This document shows positions 29,700-42,700 of a stretch of DNA of 64,000 nucleotides, in pieces. Below the pieces are notes generated by a model. That model made no database searches, was not told the origin of the DNA, and saw only the letters and a list, made by a program, of their open reading frames with translations. Both the position numbers and the translations under genes were made by a program. Every line of letters starts with the position of its first letter. Position 1 is the stretch's first letter. The stretch comes from Leptasterias polaris (Eukaryota; Echinodermata; Asteroidea; Forcipulatida; Asteriidae), in NCBI GenBank assembly GCA_037783415.1, contig JAZGTN010000037.1:248001-312000 (forward strand), read 5' to 3'.

Positions 29700-31680
29700 T
29701 CATGTAAAATGAAAAGTGTAAGCTTTTGTAGCCCCCCCCCCCAAAGCAGCAGTATAATCAAGAGTAAAAATGTCGTCCTAGTCATCCAAGTATTTTCCGA
29801 GAAAGTATTGGATAAAGTATTGTGGTTCAAGTTTACAATGATAGAAGAGTTTCAACCAAATGAAAGCTTTCATGAAAGATGAAATTTAATGTTTTCAAAA
29901 GGTTGTTTTATTTTGATACTTAAATTAGAAATTATTATTTTATATTAATACCTTTTGGCACATTGAACCATAATTAGTGCCAAATACTAAAACTGCAGTA
30001 GTTCAATTAACAGGTATGTGGTTATTGGATTATCTTGAAGTTTGGGTCATAGATGTAACAGCTAATTACTTTTTCCATACTGTTTCATCATGTTTTCCTT
30101 TCAGTGATGTCAGAAAATAGACTTTGACAAGTCTATGTTTACGGTATGTAAATTTATTTATTTTGTTGTCTTTATTACGTAATTGTATGTGAGATTCCTT
30201 GTATGTGTTCCTGAGAGCCATGGTATTGTGAGTGAACGAGCTTGGGTGATTTTTAATAATAGTTATTTTGTTATTCAAATTTTTGTGCGCTATGCTACGT
30301 CATTAGGATGCCTATTGTGCGCCGTAACGAGCAGGGTAGGGCAGCAGAAATTTGAAATGCTGGTCGACGTTTATGATAGCGCCAGCGAGGGCAAAATTGC
30401 CGTTTTCCTCCCCTTAAATTGGTAGCAGATCTGCTCAATCTACCGTGAGTACCTTTATTTAATATATCGGATTATAGATACCCGTTTACATAAATAATTG
30501 TTATTTATTTTAAGAGATTTTGATATTAGTTAATTATTTAACATGTCAAGTTGATTTATCGTTGGTACGATTAGATGCGTCTTAATATGTGAAGAGATGA
30601 TGTCACGTCCTTTTTGTAATTTCGTTGTTCGGACGTACAAGTTATAAAGTTGATTTCTTGAGTGATATTTGGCAACTTGCAAATTTCTCGTTTAAATTGG
30701 TTTTATGAGAGACATATTAATCCTATTTACGATACAAATTTTATTATACTTTCAGATGGCTCAAAAGGTAATTTTGACAGAAAGCCTGTTAGGCTAGATA
30801 TTTGGTCGGGCTCCTAACCACCCTGAAGGCTGAAACTCACCAATCGGAGACGCCGAAAAACAGACGGCACCTGAGTGAGAAACTGAGCGGGGGAATATTG
30901 TTGGACGCACCGGAATCGACAACTTTCCACCCAAGTCGCCACCGGAAACGGGATCGACGACATTGGGGGAAGAGATCGAGGAGGAGACCGATATCTGAAC
31001 CGGATTAATACTTTCTGCCCGAAGTTGCCACCGGAAACGGAATGACGACATCGGGGGATCAAGGTTATTAAGGACCGGTATTATTATAAGGAGATTTAAT
31101 TTGAACCATTATAATTTTCCATCCAACGAGAGTAACGAGGAATTATAATCTAATACTATATAGAACAAGCATTTTTCTTATAAGGCATATTTATTTATTT
31201 ACCTCAATAGTTGTATCCAAAAGCGGTTATTTTGGATTCTTTTTCGTAATCTTTATTTTTTTGTTTACCCTAACGTTTAATTCTAGTCTCATTTATTATT
31301 GCTTAATTTGGTTAAATTTATATATTAAATTAGTAATATTTCTTTTGAAATCAGTCGTTTCCAAATTGATTCTTTTTGGTGATACTTTTCCTGGAAAAGT
31401 TTCCGGAGCACGCCACCACCTTCTGGACGTTTTTTTTAAGTTTTTTTTTACCAATATACACCTGAGGATGTATTCTATCGATAGGGTTAGTACCCCAAAA
31501 TGTAAAATAAATTGTTTTCATAGGGGACCGATTTTTACAAAAAATTATTAATTGTAAAATCCTAAAATGTGAAAAATAAAAAACACGCTTCTTTCCCCAG
31601 TCTTCTTTCCTCCTCCCCCACTACCTCTCCCCATCATTCACTCACTCTCTGTTGAAGGAATTGAACATTTGCAAGCAATT
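29700..31680. other. unassigned stretch with short duplications
   Basis: No gene could be supported. The words gccaccggaaacgg and gacgacat followed by gggg recur at about 30,940-30,970 and 31,026-31,056. Several splice-like sites exist (for example taccgtgagt near 30,441 and tactttcag before an ATG at 30,756) but no coding continuation was found. Confidence 0.3.
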
Positions 31681-31689
31681 AAATAATGC

Positions 31690-31785
31690 AATGTACTTAC
31701 CGGGAATTGAACCTGTATCAAGAGAGAACAAATTATATGCACAAGAGCATAGCCTATTTACCGCTAGGCTATGAGAGATTGATAC
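31690..31785 (-). repeat. tRNA-like (SINE head) fragment
   Basis: On the minus strand a box-B-like ggttcaattcc lies about 45 bases after a box-A-like tagcctagcggta. A clean cloverleaf is not visible, so it is a tRNA-derived SINE or pseudogene rather than a working tRNA. Confidence 0.4.
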
Positions 31786-32030
31786 CAAATTTGGTTTGAT
31801 AGTTCTACAAATTTCTCCCATTACCTGTTTAGTAAAAGGTCATAATGAATATTTAATTTCTATGAATATTAAAATTAGCAGTTATTGTCGAATTTTTGCA
31901 TAAACTGAATATTCAGGAGTTTATGAACTAAAACCTGCTTTACATATTAGTCACGTGAAAGGTTCTTTTGGATTATTTCATTAGTACAAGTCATGGGTAA
32001 GTTCATGTTCATAAGGGCAATATCGGGCTA

Positions 32031-32152
32031 TTATTTCCCTTTTTTGAATCATCCTTCAATGGGGGTATGTTTGTAGCGGCAATAGTTATGATTATGTGGA
32101 ATTTGGGCTATTTTTCCCTTTTTTGAATCATCCTTCAATGGGGGTATGTTCA
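32031..32152. repeat. two-copy tandem repeat of about 79 bp
   Basis: The sequence ttcccttttttgaatcatcc plus tcaatgggggtatgtt occurs from about 32,035 and again from about 32,114. Confidence 0.75.
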
Positions 32153-32794
32153 TCACATCAGAGGCCACTATAGCTGGCTTACCCATTCTATAAATCAACA
32201 AGTCCTGGTGAATTTTCCAATGCGCATGAACGATGACCGACTCATTGGAGTATTGCACATTTACCCGGACACACACACAGCAGGAAAACGAAAACAAAAT
32301 GGTGTTTTTTTTCGACGAAGCTTTTGCGATTTTCTGACGCCTTTTTACGGCCTTTAGAATTGTTCAATTTTCCTGTTTTTTGCAGTTAACCCATCTTGAC
32401 AGGTAAGACTAAAATTTAGAGTAATCGGCCAGATATTGAGGGAGCTAGAGTGGTGGCGTGCTGCGGAAATTTAGCCCTTTTCCTTGCTAGGGTGACAAAC
32501 GACCCGTTAAAAAAACTGTTTTCGCAGTTGCAATACAGGCGCGCGTGACAATAGATTAGTGAATTCTCCAAAAATGACTGTAAAAACCCACTTGGTAAGA
32601 AGCACTGCAGCTGTTGATAATATAAACTATATTGATAGGATATACCATTCGAACTGTTATAATAGTGTATGGTTTGGATAAATGTTCACTCCAAAGCATT
32701 TAAAGCTGAGAAACGATTCATTCATCTATTGTTTCTGATGGTTGGTATCCGTTTGAGCCAGAGTAAGGTTGATACCCACTGTCAATTCGCTAAA

Positions 32795-33990
32795 CGAAAT
32801 CTCCATTCAGGGGAAAGAACGCGTATTTTTTTAGGGAACGAAAGCATATTTCGAGCGAACGAAAGTTTATTTTGTGCGAACAAAACCATATTTCGAAGAA
32901 ACAAATGCGTATCTTCAAGGAACGAAAGCGTATTTCTGGGGAATAAAATTGTATTTGGGGGGAAAGAAAGCGTGTTCGAGGGAACGAAAGCAAATTTTCT
33001 AGGAAAAATTCATTTCGTTACCTAGAAAAAAAAACTTCGTTCACAAGATACAAAATAATATTTTATGTAACAAAATTATGTTTTGATTGAATTAAATAAT
33101 ATTTTGAGGAAACAAAATGTTTTTGTTTGAATTTTGTGTGTCAAGAGATGTAATTGAAATTTTGAATGAAGTATTTTTTTTCCACCTTAATTTTTAATTT
33201 CTTTTTCACCTGTCACTTCAGGGGCTCCGTTTTTGTTTTTGTTTGGGTTTTTTGGTAATTTGTCACACAAATTGTTTAACCTAATTGCACCGTCAATATA
33301 AAAGTGGTATTCCTATGTATTGACATAAATCTTACTTTAATTACCAAGAAATTCGGTACAAATCGGGGGAAGGAACGTACACAGAGCATTCGGATTCGAC
33401 TAACAAACCTGCAATGAGAACAATGTAGTTGGTGGTCTTGCTCCCTACCCCTCCAACATGTTCATGAGCTTCCAGGTACAGCTATCTCTTGGCTAGGGGT
33501 TTTCCGTCACGCTGAGCCCCGCTGAGACACTCCGCGCCAGCTACACGATTGCCCATGTGTTACGCGTAGCTACTAGTCCCCACGCTGTGCACTGTAAAAC
33601 ACGCTTCGTTGATCGGACTCTCTGAAATAAAATCTTACGTTCGATTTTTTGTAATTATTTACAAGTTGTATCCATAATTTGAGTACGTATTTCCTTTTGT
33701 CAAATACTCATGAATACTTGTTAAAAAAACAGAGTTGGATTCGGTGCAGTAATTAATTTTTATACGGCTGGAAGTAAAACTAACTCTGAAGATCACGAGG
33801 GTTATCCGAACTAAAAAAGTGGTTCGGATAACCCATATGACCTTCGTTTTTTGAAAAATGCTCAAAAGCGGCAAAAATTTATGGTTTCTCTTAGGAACCG
33901 CTCTTCTCCATTCCTGGAAGACCTTTGAAGTCATGTTTTAGTCTATTTTGTAGCCATAGCCCAACGAAGCCGTGTGTGTCCCTTGGTGGT
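32795..33990. mobile_element. second, damaged copy of the gaacgaaag/TTAA element
   Basis: It runs in the same orientation as 8,462-10,315. It shares the gaacgaaag repeat block, then 'aatttgtcacacaaattgtt', 'caagaaattcggtacaaatc' and 'gcccaacgaagcc'. The right end reads gtgtgtcccttgg, so the TTAA and terminal repeat are mutated. The left end is missing. Confidence 0.75.
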
Positions 33991-34317
33991 AGGGTTAATT
34001 TCTAGTGTAATTTAAGCCTGGTATTAATGCTACAGTACAATGAAAGTGAACACAAACCATAGTCAGTATATTATTCAGTGTCTTTGGTGTTCTCACGATT
34101 GACACAGCTCTTGTCCATTTTACCCTTTTTCTGTTTCGTTTTTGGGGTTTTTGTCCTGATAAAAGGACATGAGCAATATCGAAGGTTTCGGAAATTCAAT
34201 CCACTCTGATATAACTCATAAAAATATTAAGAACAGCAGCACATTGAACATCACAGTTTGGGTGAATAAATCCAAGTTTGTACCTTTTGTAAGAATCGTT
34301 GACGTAGATGAGTTTTC

Positions 34318-35012
34318 TCTTGGGTTATGGTAAGGGTTATAGGATTATGGTTAGTTGTACGATCGAATCGAGGATTAGGGGTAGGGTTTGGATTAGGGTG
34401 ATGGTTATGGTAGTTGTATGATCAAGGATGGTGGTAATAAGGGCTGGGTCAGGGTTAGGGTTTATAGGGTAAGGGTTGTGGTTAGTTGTACGATTGAGGA
34501 TGTGGTAAGGGTTGTGGTTAGTTGTACGATCGAGGATGTGGTAAGGGTTGTGGTTAGGGCTGGGTCCGGGATAGGGTTTGGGTTAGGGCTAGGAATAGGG
34601 TCAGAGTTATTGTTATATTCAAGGCTATGGTAAGGGCTTGGATAGGGTTACTGTTAGGATGAGAGTTTGGGTTATGGTAAGGGTTAATGACTGGGGTTAA
34701 GATTAGGGGTAGTGATAATATCAAGGATATGGTATTAGGGCTCAGTGGAAGGTATAGTATTAGGGATAGGGTTTTGGTGAGGGTTAAGGTAAAGTTAGGG
34801 CTAGTGTTTTGGTCAAAGCTAATGTAATGGCTTGGTGGGATAGGGTTTGTGTTAGGGTTTGGGTTAAGATTTGGTTTATGGCTATGGGTTAAGATGAGGG
34901 CTAGTATGGTCAAGGATATGGAAAGGGCTGTGAAATAACGACGCAGGGTTTGGTCAGGGTGAGGGTTAGGGTAAGATTTAGGGTTTGAATAGGAGTTTGG
35001 GTTAGGTTTAAT
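34318..35012 (+). repeat. degenerate telomere-like (TTAGGG) array
   Basis: About 700 bases are dominated by variants of ggttaggg, gggttatggtaaggg and agggtttgggttaggg on the plus strand. Perfect consecutive TTAGGG units are rare. A short opposite-strand relic (aacccaaatcctgaaccct) follows at 35,018. It fits an old interstitial telomeric sequence or a telomere-like satellite. Confidence 0.65.
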
Positions 35013-36560
35013 TCGAACCCAAATCCTGAACCCTCCCTACAACTTTACCCTTTTCTATCGCAGGTGGTTTCCTCCCTTTTTCGGTCAAACCTAAATCGTC
35101 TCTGATAACCTGTCCCGTTATAGAGTCACTCTTTGGTCTTAGGGAGACCCTCAAATCAATATGCTAAAGTAGTGTTTGTATAGACCATGTTAATACCTTT
35201 GTTTACAGAAATGTGACCTTGTACATTATAATGCATTTCCTGACAGGCAAGATACTACACAGGCCATATGGGAAAAATTTACATTTTGTGTCATAATTTT
35301 CACGTAAATTCAAGAGTTACAAAAGCAACTGCTGTACAGCTTTTGAGATGTCCCCCTTTCTTCATATCAAAAGTTGAGAAAAATCAGACAGTGCAATCTC
35401 CATAAAATATAAGATTTATTGTTTTCTTCCATTGAGCTGTGTACAAACTGTGCCTGCAGGAAATTCAGTGGCTCTTTTGTAAACATGTGATGTCACAGGT
35501 CACATGGTCTATTGGTTGGTATATCTTGAAATTATTTAATATTAACATATTTAGAATGCCTACAAGTTCAGATTGATGACACAACACACAATAATGCACA
35601 ACTTTCGTAGTTATTGTTTTTGTTTTATCAGAACAGGTCATGTTTCCTTATTCAAGTAACAGTGATTAGCATGGGTGTCATGAATGTCAAGTGCATGAAT
35701 ATCTCGCCACGAATGTCTCGCCACTTACTACTACGGTGGCCCAGGTTCAATTTCCAACGTTGGTTATATTTATGGGAGTCAAGTTGTGCGTTGGTTCTCT
35801 CCTTTGCCCTGTGGGTTTTCTCCCGGCCCTCCAGTTTTCATACCTCCGGAAAAAAATCAAACTCTTTCGATCGCTGGCAGTGCTAAGTGGTCATCATTAT
35901 TATGGTTCGTAGTGTGGATTGGCGACGTTCGTTTTGTTAAAGTTGTCGCCGATATTATTAAAGTACGAAATGCTGGAGAAGAGATACCAGTATCAAACAA
36001 ACATCTGGATGAAAGCGAACTTTTCATCCAAATTCGTATATACTAGCCAAGTCCCTCCGAGCCAGTCGTTGTTGCACTCTCTAATTAGGCGACTATAAAA
36101 CAAACTAGCGACGCCAATCAAGGCAAGGGTCAATGTGGCTTGCTTCACGAGGTGCATTTACAAGGCTGTGGCTCGACCACAATGTAGCTTCATCCTTCGG
36201 ATTTCAGCTTTTCAGCTGCGAGTAAGGATGATTAGCCTCACAAAATATTATAATATAGGCCTACTATGGAAAACCTGTGCTGAATATTGCTTGAAAAAGC
36301 AGGCCAGCTTCTTGGTATCTAACACTGTCAGCAGTTGGCAAAATGGCATCTTAAACCACTACCCAACAATTACAAATACACTGAGTGACATGAGGTTACG
36401 TGAAAGTTTCAAGGGAAGTCTCAGAAATTAATGCAGTTATGCAAATAATGCAGAAATAATGCCGGTATGCAAGTCGTGCTGCAATATATTTTGGTGGATT
36501 GGAGGATTGGTTGGAGCAGCGACACATCAGTTCCATGGTATCAACGCCAAGGCTAACATG
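35013..36560. other. intergenic stretch
   Basis: No gene recognised; open frames around 35,614-36,046 lack recognisable domains. Confidence 0.35.
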
Positions 36561-36564
36561 TATC

Positions 36565-36700
36565 ATACTTGTCCCCCAGTGTCTGTATGTACCCCCTTTC
36601 ACATGGGTTGAAGGAAGTTAGTCAAAAGAGGGCGCTATCAGACGCAACCACTACACAATTCGCCTGAAGGGAGACAGAATCTCCTGCCATCACACAGGTA
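36565..36700. repeat. repeat family C copy
   Basis: It carries gtcccccagtgtctgtatgt, agttagtcaaaagagggcgc and gagacagaatctcctgcc in the family order. Confidence 0.55.
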
Positions 36701-36727
36701 TGCCTGACTTCAGTACAATTTGTAACA

Positions 36728-39700
36728 TCAAACGGGTCCAGTATTGAGAGTGGCAGCCGGTGAACGTATCCCTGGATCGTTAAGACTTCTCCGGTATCTT
36801 CTCAGGTTGTGTGCGGTGTCGGTCAGGGTAGCCGCACGGTGGTTTTGCCAGGTCAGCTTCTCCCGAAGATCACGGAGGAGCGTTTCCTCATTGGGATACG
36901 GTCGGAGCTGAGGATTCAAATATGCCATGAATATGTAAATTCACTTATTTCACAGTATTAAAGAACACCAATGTTTAATTTTAGTCTGAAAGCTTACTGA
37001 TTATGAAACTCGTACTAAATCAATTTTCTGTGAAATATTTCCCTCTGGGAGCTCGGTGTCTTGATACGACATCTGCTCTACAACGGCAAAGGTCGGGGGT
37101 TCGAATCCCATCGAGTAACATGGCTGTGGATATTTTTTTCACAGGGCTTGGGAAAGTACTGAGTACACAGTGCTTTACACACATCGGCGTATGGGTTAAA
37201 CACAATTAATATTCTTTGTCCCAAATGCAACTTTAACGTCTATTAAAAAGATATTGTAGTAAGTTACCTAAATGATAATACCAGCCTCAAGAAGTTAGCA
37301 CCGATTCCACTTCGACTTCTGCATACATTCTTAGTAACTAATTTGAAGATTCATTTCTGCTATGTTATGTTGCCTTCAGCTCCCGAGTTACATGCTATAA
37401 AAGAGAGCCAAGTTTTAAGCAGAAAACTTACCAGGTCCGTAATCGTTTTCATGTTTCCTTCGGTAGCGTGCTTGGCATAAAACTTCTTAGCGACCAGTAT
37501 GCACTCTGCCCCGTTGCTTACCAAGCTTAGACACGGCTGCTTGCCAAACGCCATGTCAGATACACCCTAAAATGGAAGAATGAAAGACTCATGAGATGTG
37601 GACGTTAGGTGGCAGCAGACTTGACGAGTAATCCATTGGGTGGTTTTTTTTAATGGGTGCATGATCAGCACTACTTGTAAACAATGGATTTTGTCTGTAT
37701 TATGCCTCCTGCCACCTAGTGCTGAAAGGCTTCGATGCGTCTTGAGAAGCGAAGACATTCTTACGTCATTAGACGGCTAATTATCACGGTGCGATTCTTA
37801 GTTAACATATCTTTGAGAGGATGTGTAATTCGACTGCAGTCGAATTGAAGATGCAATGTCCAATGTTTGCCAATTTCAAATTCGTTCAGAGGAAAAAAAA
37901 TCTTTCGGCGAAAATTGTGTTAAAGTTCCACCACAATGCCCTTGTGTTTGAGGTTTTGGAACAAGTGTTTTCTGTTCGAGTTTAAAAGTGTTCATTAACG
38001 TTCAAACCAGTCTTCTTAAACCTTCACGAAACCTGTATCTAAATGTTTATAAACACTGCATTTAAAGCAATATTTTCATTGTTAACTTTAGCATAATTTT
38101 CACTCCCCAAAACATTTGTCAGTGTGATTGGTATTAATACATTCCGTAAAAAACATGCAACAAGTTATTTGGAAAGGTTGTTGATTTCATTGCCGTAGCA
38201 ACTCTAAAGCCCCAAGGAAACGTAATCCATTTCCCCTTTTTAGCAAAAGGCGAAACCTTTGTCCTGTTGCATAGGGGATTTTGTCCCCCGGTGTGTGTAT
38301 TTGTCCCCATACGGCTGAAAGAATTTATTCAAAAGAGGGGCTGTCTGACGAAACTTCTACACAATTCGCCGTATTTGGGGACAGAATCTCTTGCCACATT
38401 GGCATATAAACATTTTCCCTTCATTGAACAACAACTTTCCCCTTCTATCATCAAACTTCAACAATAATCTTAAACATGAAGCCATCCATGGTTTCAACAA
38501 GCCATGTACTTACAAATATATCTCCTTTTTCCAAAGTGCCTATCTGAACATACGTGTCTCGTCCAATGCGCCTTGTGGCAGACTATGGAAAGGATCAAGA
38601 CAAAAAACATTTCATTATTATTTTCAAAAAAGATTGCATTTACCTTTCATAATAAAGACTAGATACCGCAAACATAAATCCTTGTCATTTGATTGGTTTA
38701 ACACGCGTCACGTGTCATCCTTTTCTTTTGCCATGTTTATCTTGCTGCGACGCTCCAAGACTTGTTTACAAGTCGTTAATAATGTTTGTCGCGGTGATAG
38801 CTTAACGGCTCTTTTCTTGCGAGACTGCTGCTCTGCGCAAGAGTACTGCTCTCGCGACAAAGGTCCCATTTTTAACTGGTTCAGTAGTCAGGAGCCAGCA
38901 ATATCGCAGAGGAATATTGCGTGATAGCATGCACCGCGACACAAAATTGACGGCTTGTATACAAGTCTACGACGCTCCAAATATCCGTCTTTATTCCGAA
39001 CGCGGTATTAAGGTCGTGTCACGGCGGACAACGGTTGGAGTCGACATGGAGTCGTCCACACTGTTTAGAAGGGTTGTTTGTTTGTTTGTTTGTTTGTTTG
39101 TTTGTTGGGTTGTTTGTTTGTTTGTTTTGAAATTTTCAGAGTGAAGGATGGACAAGTTTCCATGTCCAATTTGTATTTGTTGTGGAAAATGACAATATCT
39201 GTGTGCAAGTTACATAAAACAAATATTTCACATATAATCACGAGGTGGAAACTGGACTGTGGAAAACTGCCAGATAACAATAATTTGTCCATTAATACAT
39301 CGATGGGATGGTCCCCCTGTATACCTCTCCAATCAGCCATGGGCCCTTGGGTTGACTTGTATACTTTTAAAAGTTTCTTCTAAACGCGAATTCTGAAAGT
39401 GTTTCAAAGAGTGACCTGGCCAAGCGGTCATAGAGCACTCGAACAATAAAGTTCTGGTGTAGTCATAGTGCGGGTTCGGGTCCCGGTCATGACACGTGTG
39501 TATTGGTTTAACCTATTCATCGTTTCCCCCAGCCTTTCGTATGGGGAGCCAATTAGTAAACGATCGCTGAAATAAATTAAAATTGTGCTTTTGGATTGGT
39601 TGGCTGCAGATTGTAAACCACAAAGTGCTACAAATGGGTCTCATAATTCAAACTTTAAATAAATAATTAGCAAATAAGAACCGAGTATCAAGATTTGTTA

Positions 39701-42700
39701 TTCACCTGGTCATCCATCAAGTCATCGTCAGCGTCAACAGCAGAGTAAGTTTTTGAATCTTGTGAGGAGAGCTGGCTCGTCTCATCAGCCGACAACTGGC
39801 TCGTAGATCTTCCATCTGTGAAGAAAACAACAAACGAAAAGGTTACGTGAAGACAGTGGCCCACATGGTGAATAGATGATTACAAGTTTCAAAACACAGT
39901 TAAAGTCAGAGTTTCATGATATCTTTTACCGGTGCTGCAGGAGATTCTGTCCCACCATACACAAAAAATAGTACCTTCTTTTGAATCAACTTCCTTCAGA
40001 CCATGGCAATTTACGGTATGACGGACACAGGCCCCATACTGCTTAACTGCTCAGCAAAAGTAAGCAGGATACCAGTCACAGATTGTACATGTGACATGGT
40101 ATTTTGGCTGCTAGGCCCTACCCTTTTTCTGGCATTAGTATGTTTTTGTTGTGCTTTTATACTTTTTGTGTTTAAGCAGCTCTTTGATTGGGCACTGGGG
40201 ACAAAATCCCCTGTGACACCAGCACCACGTTTTAAAGTTTGGTCACCTTAGCTCTTCGGTGTATTTTTTATTATTTTTTATGAACAATTGTTTTGGTTGG
40301 GTTTTTTTGTTTTTTGTTACCCATTTCCATGTCTTGGCGTACCCATTGACGCATGGCGTCATGATACCGCTACATTACACGTATTCATCGTCTTCTATAC
40401 CTTGTGTATTTTCACCATGAGGTTTCCTGAGTTCTTTTTCCTGTTCGTGTGCTGACGTGACCTTCTGCTCTTCGATGACGCGTGGTAGACGTCTTGTATG
40501 CGTCAAAAAAGGGCCCTGTTGACATAGGTTAAGTAATTTTTAAATGCTGGTCCAATAAAATGTGCAAGTCTAAGTTATTGGGTTTTGGGGGCTATCCTTG
40601 GATGATTTCGTGCTGTTTTTCGTTCTTGTGTTCTATTTTGCTAAGAGAGGTTTGCGGTAACACCATGTTAAAATCTCTTTTGAGTAACTGTTGGTTCTGA
40701 AAAGAACCGGTAGTTTAGCGACTCAACGTTTCGATCAGTATGCTCTGATCGTCTTCAGGGGAATGTTCTATTTTGGTTTATTTTATTTCATATTTTAACC
40801 TCTTGATGCTGTGTGTGTATTTTTGCCATGTTCTTGCTGTATTTTATCCAAATAAATTCAATCAATCAATTAATCAATCAGATTCTCGCGTGGGAAGTGC
40901 GAAAGTTTGTTTCATTCACAAAATGGTCATAAAATGTTCCAATACACGCGAGACTTGCACGGTCTATTTCTTACTTAGAGTAAATATTGCCTAAATTTGT
41001 CCATTAAGCAAAACAAGCAGTGTGCCACTCACACAGATGGTATGAGAGTGTATTCTGGCTGGTAACCTTATTCTGGTAAGCAAAAAAAAATGTATTGTGC
41101 TAAGCTGCTTTTTGTGCTCAAGCAGCTCTATGCAATGGGCATTGGGCTAATGTTGGACGGATCGCGTAAACTGCTATAATTAAAAAACCATGAACATTAT
41201 TACCTCAACTTGAACAACACAAAAAACTGTTCATATACGATGTTATTTTCACAAGATTTAGTATCTTTTTGCGAAAACCTCATTATTTCACATGACATTT
41301 TTGTTTTATGGCTAACCAAATATATATTGACTGCCTGAAATTGAAATGCAATGTGTTGATAACAGCTTGGTAGTGGATATTAGAGCTAGGTAAAGCTTAC
41401 CCGAGATAGTGAATCTTTGAGATTCTTTGATGTCACGGTTCTCTTTTCGACAAGCTCGTCCTTCGCCTGATCCGTCGTAGTCTCTTCCTCACGAGGTGCC
41501 TGTACCGACATGGGCGTTTGAGCGCTATAACCATCTGATGAGCTGTTTGAACGACTGGGGTCTGAGACTAAGATTGTTGGCACAAGGGCGTTGGGTTCTC
41601 CTGCCTTCTCGTCATTTCTCACGAGATCTGTCGTCGCCAGGGGATCTTCTCGTATTGGGATTCTGACGATGATCTTTGTTCGAGTGTTGCCGAAACGACG
41701 CGATTTCCCCTTTAGGGCTTTGGCGCGCTTTCTCTGCATCTCCCGCAATTTGTTTGTTAGCTGTTCCTCGTGACTGGTCGATAGCGAGGGGAGGGCTCGT
41801 TGAGTAATAGCTGTGCAAGAAATTAACATAACGAACATGTCACAAGTTGGACTCGGACCTTGGACCTCAAACGTAAAAGAATAGTATGATACCAACTATA
41901 TTTCACCGGCCTTACCGAAACAATGGTTGATATCTTAGCACTAGTTTGTGTATTACGTTGTTATATCCGATTCAAAATAATGTAATAAACATTAAAAAGA
42001 AAGTGTAACTCTTGGTAGGGGAAAAAATACTGTTGTATTTCCAAAACGTAGGCCAGCCAGATCGCTTCAAACAAGTATAACGTTTGTTGAGACACCATGA
42101 AATAAATGTATGACCTTTGATGGTATGAGCAGAACCAGAGTTGTTAAACCACCGGTTCTTCTCAAAACCGCCACAGCTCATAAGAGATTTATCACATGGT
42201 ATCTCCGCAAACCTGACTTGGTTGTATCTTAAACCAAGTAAAGTTTCAAATCCTACTCATGTACATGGTGTTGCCACAAACCTTATCTCCACCATGTAAA
42301 GTTCTAAATCCTACCATTGTACATGGTTTTACTGCAAACCTTACTAGATTGTATCTCCACCATGCACAATTTGAAATCCTACAGATCTCTTCAGTTATAC
42401 CTAAAAGGTTTTAGTCTCGTAAATAGAGGTGTAATTTTGTTTTAACTATAGTGATCAGCTTCTCACCAGGAAGATTTCGTTTCCGTTTTGTTGGCACCGG
42501 CTCCTCGTAGTGTAACTTCTTTAAAACTGCACAGCTCCCCTGCAAGGAAATGCACATAAGAAAATCCTCAATAGACGTCACAATGACGTCATCAATACAT
42601 CAATACATTGGTGTGGTCACCAAAAGCTTATGAGTTGTCTTGTTTCGTTTATCAGGGATACAATTCCATCACTTTGGTCACTTTAGAATACAATTAAATG

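Noticed and set aside
30756..31062. A small exon starting with ATG after a tactttcag acceptor, or an arginine-rich ORF
   Set aside because: No coding continuation, phase support or recognisable domain; the region contains local duplications.
34554..34913. Proline/asparagine-rich protein on the minus strand
   Set aside because: It is the translation of degenerate telomere-like repeats.
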